DNA of 6,489 nt, taken from Myxococcales bacterium (lineage in GTDB: Bacteria; Myxococcota; Polyangia; Fen-1088). Shown here in pieces: positions 1 through 6,067 of the stretch. The notes under the pieces were generated by a model. It made no database searches. It was given only the letters and a program-made list of their open reading frames with translations, and was not told the origin of the DNA. Where the stretch lies: positions 47,370 through 53,858 of the forward strand of contig PMBY01000331.1 of NCBI GenBank assembly GCA_003153875.1. Reading direction: 5' to 3'. Position numbers and translations under genes: made by a program. The first letter of the stretch is position 1, and each line of letters opens with the position of its first letter.

Positions 1-1023
1 CTCTTCGGCGGATGGGCGGCCGATCGCTGGGAGCGCCGCAATCTGTCGCTGATCTCGATGTCCGTCCTACTGGTCGGCGCGATCATTCTGCTGCTGCTCA
101 ACCTGGGACCAGGGCCGCGGGCTGTCTGGCCGTTCTATCTGGTGCAGGGGCTGGCCGGCTTGGCCCGCGCCTTCTACCGGCCCGCCTACAATGCCCTGGG
201 CACCGAACTCATCCCGCGCGAGGCCTATCAGAACGCGGCCACCTGGCGCAGCTCGGTCTTCTTTTCGGCCACGGTGGTCGGTCCTGCCCTGGGCGGATTG
301 CTCTACGGCTTCGCGGGCCCGCTGTGCGCCTACGGCACCGAGGCCGGGTTCATCGCGTTCAGTCTCTTTGCGCTCGGCCGGGTGCGGCGACGGCCTCGTC
401 CGCTGACTGCGGAAACCCAATTGGCGCGCAGCCTGATTGAAGGAGTGCGCTTCGTGTTCTCGCACCGTCTGATTCTCTCGGTGTTGTCCCTCGATCTGTT
501 CGCGGTGCTTTTCGGCGGCGCCGTCGCTCTGTTGCCCGCATTTGCCAGCGATGTCTTGCAGGTAGGTCCGCGTGGCCTCGGTCTGCTGCGTGCGGCGCCT
601 GCGCTGGGCGGGGTGCTGATGTCCGTCGTGCTGGCCCACCGGCCCCAGTCGCGTGGCACGGGCAAGACCCTGCTCTATTGCGTGGCGCTCTTCGGGTTGA
701 CCTGGATCGGCTTTGCCTGGTCGACGAGCTTCGTGCTGTCCTGGCTCCTGCTGGCCGCAGGCGGTGCCTTTGACAACGTGAGCGTGGTTCTGCGCGCTAC
801 CCTGGTGCAGATGAAGACGCCGCCCGAGATGATGGGACGAGTGCAGGCCATCAACGGGTTCTTCATCGGCAGCAGCAACGAGTTGGGCGCCTTCGAGTCG
901 GGTGTGGCGGCACGCTTGTTCGGCCTCATACCCAGCGTGGTTCTCGGCGCATGTATCACCCTGGTCGTGGTGGCAGTCACCGCCTGGCGGGTTCCGGAAC
1001 TGCGCAAGCTCAGTCGGCTGTGA
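1..1023 (+). CDS. MFS transporter, EntS-like/MFS_3 family (5'-truncated)
   Basis: This is the C-terminal 340 residues of a major facilitator superfamily secondary transporter of the inner membrane; the frame is open from the first base and ends at TGA 1021-1023. The visible part opens directly on the MFS motif A loop between helices 2 and 3 (window residues 3-13, GGWAADRWERR), so roughly the first 60-80 residues (helix 1 and most of helix 2) lie outside. About ten hydrophobic segments follow. A second-half motif A echo (MMGRV, residues 277-281) and the block SNELGAFESG (292-301) are typical of the MFS_3 group that includes the enterobactin exporter EntS and many drug or siderophore exporters. 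The substrate cannot be read from sequence, and no siderophore or resistance genes are visible nearby. The gene converges on rarA with 30 bases between stop codons. The family assignment is firm; the export role is inferred from family resemblance. Confidence 0.9.
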   Translation, partial: LFGGWAADRWERRNLSLISMSVLLVGAIILLLLNLGPGPRAVWPFYLVQGLAGLARAFYRPAYNALGTELIPREAYQNAATWRSSVFFSATVVGPALGGLLYGFAGPLCAYGTEAGFIAFSLFALGRVRRRPRPLTAETQLARSLIEGVRFVFSHRLILSVLSLDLFAVLFGGAVALLPAFASDVLQVGPRGLGLLRAAPALGGVLMSVVLAHRPQSRGTGKTLLYCVALFGLTWIGFAWSTSFVLSWLLLAAGGAFDNVSVVLRATLVQMKTPPEMMGRVQAINGFFIGSSNELGAFESGVAARLFGLIPSVVLGACITLVVVAVTAWRVPELRKLSRL

Positions 1024-1053
1024 CAGGCGACCGAAGAGGCGCAGCCTTGCGGA

Positions 1054-2376
1054 CTACTTCTTCTGCTTGCGCAAGATCGCCAGGCGCTCGGCGATGTCGC
1101 GCTCGCGGCCGCTATTCGACGGCTGGTAGTAGTGCCGCCCTTTCAACTCGTCGGGCAGATAGTCCTCGACGACAAAGTGGCCTTCATAGTTGTGCGGGTA
1201 CTTGTACTCCTTGCCAAAGCCCATGGACTGGCCCAGCGCCGAGCTAGCATTGCGCAGGTGCAGCGGCACCGGCAGCGCGCCTTGCTCTTCCACGTCAGCC
1301 TTGGCGGCAGCGTAGGTCGTCACCGAGGTGTTGCTCTTGGGCGCGACCGCGAGGTACACCGCCGCTTGCGTGAGCGGGAGGTGACCCTCGGGCATGCCCA
1401 CGAAACGAAGCGCGTCGGTCGCGGCCATGGCCACGCGCAAGGCATTGGGATCCGCGTTGCCGACGTCCTCAGCGGCAAAGATCACCATCCGGCGCGCCAC
1501 GAAAAGCGGATCCTCGCCCGCTTCCAGCATACGCGCCATCCAGTACACAGCCGCATCCGGGTCGCTGCCGCGCATGCTCTTGATGAAGGCGCTCACCACT
1601 TCGTAGTGCTGGTCGCCGGCTTTGTCGTAGAGCAAAGCCCGCCGTTGCAGGGCTTCTTCGATGGTCTTGGCGTCGATGAGTTTGCGGCCCTCGGGGTCGG
1701 GCAGTGCGACGGCCGCAGCGGCCTCCAACGTGGACAAGGCCCGACGCGCGTCACCGCCAGCCTCGGCCGCCACCAAGTTGCGTGTAGCCTCGGAACACTC
1801 GATGGACTCAGCGCCCAGGCCCCGCCGGGGATCGGCAAGCGCGCGGTCGATGATGGTGCGCAGGTTCTCCTGGGAGAGCGGCTTGAGCACCACCACCTTG
1901 GCGCGCGAGAGCAGCGGCGCATTCACCTCGAAGGATGGATTCTCCGTAGTGGCACCCACCAGAATGACCGTGCCCGCCTCCACATGGGGCAGAAGCGCGT
2001 CCTGCTGGGCCTTGTTGAAACGGTGGATCTCGTCGATGAACAACAGAGTCCGCTGCCCGCGCATGTCGCGCCGCTGAGCCGCCTCGGCCACGGCTTCGCG
2101 CACCTCTTTGACTCCGGCCATCACCGCTGACATGGCCACGAAACTGGCGTTGGTTTCCGCAGCCAGCAGGCGCCCCAGCGTGGTCTTGCCGGTTCCCGGC
2201 GGTCCCCACAGAATGAGGGAGGTCAGCTCCTTGCTGTCGAGCGCGCGTCGCAGCCAGCGGCCCGGTCCGAGCAGATGGTCCTGGCCCACGTACTCGGACA
2301 TCGACATGGGCCGCATGCGCTCGGCCAGCGGCTGGCCGCGTCGGTCTTTGCCGGCTGCATGTGCGAACAGGTCCAC
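1054..2376 (-). CDS. rarA: Replication-associated recombination protein A (AAA+ ATPase RarA/MgsA)
   Basis: RarA is a cytoplasmic AAA+ ATPase of the clamp-loader-related RarA/Mgs1/WRNIP1 family that acts at stalled replication forks and single-stranded DNA ends, where it interacts with SSB. The 440 residues match the usual family length. Visible motifs in order are: Walker A GPPGTGKT (58-65), the SAVMAGVKEVREA region (83-95), Walker B LLFIDEIH (111-118) followed by RFNKAQQDALLPHVE, sensor 1 GATTENPSF (141-149), a probable arginine finger in LLSR (R158), and sensor 2 GDARRAL (208-214). The C-terminal tetramerisation part is intact (AEDVGNADP 302-310; HYYQPSNSG 415-423). The start is GTG at 2376-2374: the resulting N-terminus MDLF...QPLAERMRP aligns with known RarA proteins upstream of the internal ATG at codon 21, so that later start is less likely. 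No Shine-Dalgarno is seen before the GTG. It is the last gene of a probable three-gene run, 26 bases after cvfB. Confidence 0.97.
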   Translation of the reverse strand: MDLFAHAAGKDRRGQPLAERMRPMSMSEYVGQDHLLGPGRWLRRALDSKELTSLILWGPPGTGKTTLGRLLAAETNASFVAMSAVMAGVKEVREAVAEAAQRRDMRGQRTLLFIDEIHRFNKAQQDALLPHVEAGTVILVGATTENPSFEVNAPLLSRAKVVVLKPLSQENLRTIIDRALADPRRGLGAESIECSEATRNLVAAEAGGDARRALSTLEAAAAVALPDPEGRKLIDAKTIEEALQRRALLYDKAGDQHYEVVSAFIKSMRGSDPDAAVYWMARMLEAGEDPLFVARRMVIFAAEDVGNADPNALRVAMAATDALRFVGMPEGHLPLTQAAVYLAVAPKSNTSVTTYAAAKADVEEQGALPVPLHLRNASSALGQSMGFGKEYKYPHNYEGHFVVEDYLPDELKGRHYYQPSNSGRERDIAERLAILRKQKK

Positions 2377-2383
2377 GGCACGC

Positions 2384-2389
2384 AGTATA
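2384..2389 (-). promoter_or_regulatory. Possible -10 box just upstream of rarA
   Basis: On the minus strand this reads TATACT (five of six matches to TATAAT), with seven bases before the rarA GTG start. That is the usual distance from a -10 box to a transcription start, so an internal promoter would give a leaderless or near-leaderless rarA mRNA. No good -35 hexamer is seen 16-18 bases upstream. The element could be a chance match in the 26-base cvfB-rarA gap. Confidence 0.25.
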
Positions 2390-2402
2390 CCCGCTGCGCT
2401 CC

Positions 2403-3302
2403 CTACGACGAGCCAGGCAACGCCGACAGGACTCGCACGTAGCCCTGATCGTCGATGTCGACCAGGCGCTCTCTCAGCAGTCGTCCCACTCCCCGTTTGA
2501 ATGCCTTCTTGCTCAAGCCGAAGAGCGCGCGAATTTGTTCGGGGTCGGAGCGATCCCCGAGCTTGGGCGCGCCCGGCCGTCTGAGTAGTTGCAGGATCTT
2601 CTGCGCGTCGTCGGCCAGCTCTTCGTGCGCATGCCCGCGCAACGACAACTCGATCTTTCCGTCCGGGTGCACGCGGGTCACGCGAAGACGCGCCGCTTGA
2701 CCGCGCGATAGGTTGTGGGGTTCTTGCTTGGGCACCAGCCCGACAAAGCGGCGCTGCACGATCACGAACAGACCGATGTCAGGGTCGTCCCGCCAGGCTT
2801 CGCCCTCTACCCATTCGCCGTGTGCCAAGGTATCGCTTCCGCCCAGCCACTCGCTCACCCGCATGGTTCCGGCGAGTCGTCCGCTGTTGTCGATGTAGAG
2901 GCCAATCGGTTGCCGTTCACCAACGCACAACTTCCTGGTCTGCTCCGCGAACGGCACCAGCAATTCCTTTGGCAGGCCCCAGTCCACGAACGCGCCGAAA
3001 TCCGTGCACGCCGTCACTGTGAGAAACGCCACCTCGCCCAGCCCCAGCTTGGGGGTCGCGGTCGTGGCCAGCGGACGCCCCTCGGAATCCAACGTGACGA
3101 AGACGCTGATTTCGTCGCCCTCGTGTGCATTCTCCGGAATCTCCGGCCCAAGCAGCAGCAGCGCGACTGCATCGAGGGCTGCGCCCTTCTCGACCAGGAA
3201 GGCGCCTGGGCTGCCAAAGCGTCGTATCTGCAAGGTGGCGAAGCGACCAAGAAGGTCGTGGAAGGGGTGTGCTGAATCGGACATTGGACGCAAGTGTGCC
3301 AT
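2403..3302 (-). CDS. cvfB: CvfB/YitL-family S1 RNA-binding protein
   Basis: The 299-residue product matches the CvfB/YitL family (B. subtilis YitL is about the same size), cytoplasmic nucleic-acid-binding proteins built of tandem S1-like OB folds and a C-terminal winged helix. In staphylococci and streptococci members bind RNA and affect virulence-gene expression; the role elsewhere is poorly known. An N-terminal S1-like segment covers about residues 20-80 and contains FVTLDSEGRPLATTATPKLG. A second S1 follows at about 88-150 (GEVAFLTV, then DFGAFVDWGLPKELLVPFAEQ). A third segment at about 160-222 ends in KIELSLRG. The winged helix is at about 245-295, with SDPEQIRALFGLSKKAFKR and a YVRVL strand. 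Two ATGs compete: codon 1 at 3302 and codon 7 at 3284. Neither has a clear ribosome-binding site, and codon 7 (MSDSAHPF) is quite possible. It lies 27 bases after the reductase and 26 before rarA. Family is confident, cellular role inferred. Confidence 0.9.
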   Translation of the reverse strand: MAHLRPMSDSAHPFHDLLGRFATLQIRRFGSPGAFLVEKGAALDAVALLLLGPEIPENAHEGDEISVFVTLDSEGRPLATTATPKLGLGEVAFLTVTACTDFGAFVDWGLPKELLVPFAEQTRKLCVGERQPIGLYIDNSGRLAGTMRVSEWLGGSDTLAHGEWVEGEAWRDDPDIGLFVIVQRRFVGLVPKQEPHNLSRGQAARLRVTRVHPDGKIELSLRGHAHEELADDAQKILQLLRRPGAPKLGDRSDPEQIRALFGLSKKAFKRGVGRLLRERLVDIDDQGYVRVLSALPGSS

Positions 3303-3329
3303 GGATACGAAGGCGCGATCAGGTGGTCC

Positions 3330-4301
3330 TCAGAACCCCCCATCCACCCGGATCGCGATCTTCCCGCGCGCGCCGCCTGTTGCAAAGTCTTCGATGGCCC
3401 CAGCCGCTTCGCGAATGGGGAAAACCCTGGCGATGGGAACCGAGAGTCCCTTCCGCAAGGCTTGCGCCAACCATTCCAGGTCGGCTCTACACGGCCTAAC
3501 CATCACCAGCTTGCATCTTCGGCGCAGCAAGGGCGCAAGCAGAACGGCGCCGACAAAGGCAACGCTGGGCAAGGTCGTGACATAGGCCCCGCCGGGAACC
3601 AGGATATTGCGCATCCCCACGAATCCAAACGCGGCTGCCGCGTCCAGCACCATCGAATACTGTCGCTCAACTCGCGCAAGCCACGCTTTGTCTCCGCGGT
3701 CGAAAACTGTGCGAACACCCAAACCACGAACAAAATCCACGTTCGCGCTGGTGCTGACCGCGTCCACCACGCCACCCAGCCGGCGGGCGACTCCGATAGC
3801 GACAGAACCCACGCCCCCTGAGGCGCCGGTGATCAGCACCTCCTGACCCGTTGTCATCCGACCGCAATCCCGCAACGCCTGCAGCGCGGTGATTCCCACG
3901 GTCGCGGCCGCGGCTGCGCTTTCATGGCTCACGTTGGCTGGCTTGGCTGCCAGTTGGGTCGCCGGCAGCACGGTGAATTCCGCCAGGGCGCCGAACTTGG
4001 TCGTTCGAGAATAGGCATGAAAACCAAAGACCTCTTGCCCCACGCGAAGGTCGGTCTGGCCCGGACCCACGGCATCGACCACGCCCGACAGATCCCACCC
4101 GACCACCAACGGAAACACCTTGGCGTGTAGCAGTTTGATCTTGCCCAGCAAAGTCTTGCCGTCGGAGGGGTTCAGCGCTGAGGCCATCACGCGAACCCGC
4201 ACCTCGCCAGGACCTGGTTCCGGCAGCGGCAGTTCCACCACCTTCAAATTCTCAATGGGACCGTAGGTAGGAGCCGCCAAGGCACGCATGGTCTTTGCCA
4301 T
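3330..4301 (-). CDS. Zinc-independent medium-chain dehydrogenase/reductase (quinone-oxidoreductase-like, NAD(P)-dependent)
   Basis: A 323-residue medium-chain dehydrogenase/reductase of the quinone oxidoreductase / RTN4IP1-like branch, predicted to reduce an activated double bond or carbonyl using NAD(P)H in the cytoplasm. The N-terminal GroES-like domain (about 1-125) has PEPGPGEVRVRV (28-39), ALNPSDGK (42-49) and FPLVVGWDLSGVV (63-75). It lacks the cysteine/histidine zinc ligands of classical alcohol dehydrogenases. The Rossmann nucleotide-binding loop is GASGGVGSVA (159-168), preceded by VGITALQAL. The C-terminus ends with the usual ARGKIAIRV strand. The chosen start is ATG 4301-4299 (MAKTMRALAAPTYG), where family homology begins and a GGGAG lies ten bases upstream. 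The frame stays open 52 codons further, into the dacB start region, but that extension is Ser/Thr/Arg-rich with no family character. It is the first gene of the run with cvfB and rarA and divergent from dacB. Substrate is unknown. Confidence 0.9.
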   Translation of the reverse strand: MAKTMRALAAPTYGPIENLKVVELPLPEPGPGEVRVRVMASALNPSDGKTLLGKIKLLHAKVFPLVVGWDLSGVVDAVGPGQTDLRVGQEVFGFHAYSRTTKFGALAEFTVLPATQLAAKPANVSHESAAAAATVGITALQALRDCGRMTTGQEVLITGASGGVGSVAIGVARRLGGVVDAVSTSANVDFVRGLGVRTVFDRGDKAWLARVERQYSMVLDAAAAFGFVGMRNILVPGGAYVTTLPSVAFVGAVLLAPLLRRRCKLVMVRPCRADLEWLAQALRKGLSVPIARVFPIREAAGAIEDFATGGARGKIAIRVDGGF

Positions 4302-4441
4302 AATGCTCAGTCTCCCAAGTTGACAGCGCCATGTCGAAGGACTTGTTCGCGATGTGGACTCTGGCACGGGCCACCCGGCAACCGTTGCGCTCGCGTTGTC
4401 CCTGGTTGCAGTCCTGGTCCCCTTCACGGTAGACCCGCGCA
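4302..4441. promoter_or_regulatory. Divergent intergenic region between the reductase and dacB
   Basis: These 140 bases separate the divergent reductase (minus) and dacB (plus) starts, so promoters for both probably lie here. On the plus strand a perfect TTGACA occurs at 4320-4325, pointing at dacB. The hexamers 15-18 bases downstream (4341-4349) match TATAAT at only one or two positions, so it is not a convincing sigma-70 promoter by itself. I could not identify a promoter on the minus strand, nor an operator palindrome. The promoter role is inferred from gene orientation. Confidence 0.4.
4312..4316 (-). promoter_or_regulatory. Ribosome-binding site of the reductase gene
   Basis: On the minus strand this reads GGGAG, with ten bases between it and the ATG at 4301. 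It supports the MAKTMRAL start over the upstream in-frame ATG at 4457. It is the only convincing Shine-Dalgarno sequence among the five visible gene starts. Confidence 0.55.
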
Positions 4442-6019
4442 ATGTTGCGCCACACACTCACGCTGATCTGCGCCCTCTGCATCAGCCCCCTGCCCGTCGC
4501 CGCGCAGTCCAGCCGGCGAGCTGGCGACAGCGGCGCTGCGACCCCGGCTGCGACTTCGGTGCCGTCGGCGGCAGCCCCGGCGACGCCGCCTCCGGCCAAT
4601 CCCGCAGAACGACCAGCGTGGCTCAAGGCGCGGCTGGATGCGCTCTTCACCTCCCCTGCCCTGGCCGGAGCCAAGATTTCGGTGCTGGTACTCGATGCGG
4701 AAAGCGGCAAGCCGGTTTATGGCCGCAACGAAAAGAACGGCCTCAATGCCGCTTCCAACGTCAAGCTGGTGACCAGCGCGGCGGCGCTCGCTCTGCTCGG
4801 GCCTGAGTTCCGCTGGAAAACGGCGGTGCTGGGCCTGGCACCAGCCGAGGGCGGGCGTGCGGTCAGCCCCGCCGGCGAATTGCAGGGCGATCTCTTTCTG
4901 CGCGCCTCGGGCGATCCGACGCTCACCGCGCATGACCTGGCCGAGTTGGCCAGCGAGCTCAGTGCCGTCGGACTGCGCAGGGTGCACGGAGGCTTGGTGG
5001 TCGACGCCACGGCCTTTGACAGCGCGACGGTGGGACCGTCCTATGATGAGAAGGATGACTCGGCCGCGTTTCGCGCGCCCTCGTCCGCCGCCTCGCTGAA
5101 TAGCAATGCGGTCTCGGTGATCATCACGCCCGGGCCCAACGCGGGCGCAGCGGCGCGCGTGGTGCTCGACCCGCCCTCATCCAACCTGGTCTTGGCCGGC
5201 CGAGTGACGACCGCAAGCAAAGGTCCGGCCGCGCCCATTGTGCAAACCAGCGACGCAGGCAAAGGTCAAACCCGCGTAACTGTCTCGGGCCGCATTCTTT
5301 TGGGCAGCGAGCCACGCATCGTGCTGCGCCGGATCGTCCAGCCGGATCTGTTTCTCGGGCAGACCTTCAAGCAGGTCCTGCAAAAACGTGGCATCACCAT
5401 CGACCAGCCGCTGCGCCTGGCTGCTGCTCCCAAGAATGGGCTGCGCACCCTGGCCACGCACGACTCGCCCACCTTGGCGGTGGTGGTGCACGAACTCGGC
5501 AAGCGCTCGAACAACTTCGTCGCCGAGCAAGTTCTGCGGACACTGGGCGGCGAAGTCATGGGGAAGCCCGGGACATGGCAAAAGGGCCTGGATGCGGTGG
5601 CGCGCTACCTCGAAGGCTTGGGCATTGCCAAGGCCAGCTTCACCATGCACAACGGTTCCGGGCTGTACGACTCCAATCGCTTTTCCGCCGAGCAGATTGC
5701 CACGGTCGTCCGCGCGGCCATGCGCGACTTCCGCATCTCAGGCGAGTTTCTCGCCTCGCTGGCAGTGAGCGGAGCCGACGGCACCCTGGCCAACCGCATG
5801 ACCGGCAGCGCAGCCGAGCGCTACGTGCGCGCCAAGACCGGAACCCTGGCCAAGGTGAGCTGCCTGTCCGGCGTAGCCGGTGCGCCCGGGCAGAAGCCCC
5901 TGGTCTTCTCCTTTCTGATGAACGACCTGCGCTCGCCGGTCGAAGCGCGCGCATTGCAGGACCAGGCCACCGAGCTGCTGGTGGGCTTTCTCGATCCGAC
6001 GCTGCTTGAAAAACGGTGA
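4442..6019 (+). CDS. dacB: D-alanyl-D-alanine carboxypeptidase/endopeptidase, PBP4 type (peptidase S13)
   Basis: A class C low-molecular-mass penicillin-binding protein that removes the terminal D-Ala of peptidoglycan stem peptides and/or cleaves meso-DAP-D-Ala cross-links in the periplasm. An N-terminal signal peptide (residues 1-21, basic R3, hydrophobic 5-15, V-A-A before Q22) fits signal peptidase I; its two cysteines (10, 13) do not form a lipobox. A Pro/Ala-rich linker follows (about 30-58). All three penicillin-binding motifs are present: SNVK with nucleophile S105 and K108, SNN (S356-N358), and KTG (465-467, in AKTGTLAKVS). The 251-residue spacing between the first two motifs leaves room for the domain II/III insertion of the PBP4 family. 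HNGSGLYDSNRFS (403-415) is the usual conserved block. At 525 residues it is somewhat longer than E. coli PBP4, mostly because of the linker. The ATG at 4442 places the signal peptide correctly but lacks a clear Shine-Dalgarno. gcvT follows after 48 bases. Confidence 0.95.
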   Translation: MLRHTLTLICALCISPLPVAAQSSRRAGDSGAATPAATSVPSAAAPATPPPANPAERPAWLKARLDALFTSPALAGAKISVLVLDAESGKPVYGRNEKNGLNAASNVKLVTSAAALALLGPEFRWKTAVLGLAPAEGGRAVSPAGELQGDLFLRASGDPTLTAHDLAELASELSAVGLRRVHGGLVVDATAFDSATVGPSYDEKDDSAAFRAPSSAASLNSNAVSVIITPGPNAGAAARVVLDPPSSNLVLAGRVTTASKGPAAPIVQTSDAGKGQTRVTVSGRILLGSEPRIVLRRIVQPDLFLGQTFKQVLQKRGITIDQPLRLAAAPKNGLRTLATHDSPTLAVVVHELGKRSNNFVAEQVLRTLGGEVMGKPGTWQKGLDAVARYLEGLGIAKASFTMHNGSGLYDSNRFSAEQIATVVRAAMRDFRISGEFLASLAVSGADGTLANRMTGSAAERYVRAKTGTLAKVSCLSGVAGAPGQKPLVFSFLMNDLRSPVEARALQDQATELLVGFLDPTLLEKR

Positions 6020-6067
6020 GCAGATCCCCTTGTCCCCGCGCGCGCTTTCCGCCAAGATTCCGCCGCA

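Noticed and set aside
1066..1075. Ten-base perfect palindrome CTTGCGCAAG near the end of rarA
   Set aside because: It lies inside the rarA coding sequence, encodes the Leu-Arg-Lys tail, has no T-run, and is too short to call an operator or terminator.
1132..2130. Long plus-strand open frame (332 codons) opposite rarA
   Set aside because: It lies wholly antisense to a full-length gene with every RarA motif intact. Its His/Arg/Gly-rich translation resembles no family, as expected from an antisense frame in GC-rich DNA.
4302..4457. N-terminal extension of the reductase to an ATG at 4457
   Set aside because: The extra 52 residues have no family similarity and would overlap the dacB start. The ATG at 4301 matches the conserved N-terminus and has a GGGAG ribosome-binding site.
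4424..4987. Minus-strand open frame (187 codons) across the 5' part of dacB
   Set aside because: It is antisense to the signal peptide and catalytic domain of a well-supported dacB and its Arg/Gly-rich translation has no recognisable domain.
6006..6034. TTGAAA at the dacB end as a -35 box for gcvT
   Set aside because: No -10-like hexamer follows at 16-18 bases, and the match lies in dacB coding sequence.
6037..6044. CGCGCGCG run in the dacB-gcvT gap as a hairpin or terminator
   Set aside because: It is a short alternating repeat without loop or T-tract, common by chance in GC-rich DNA.
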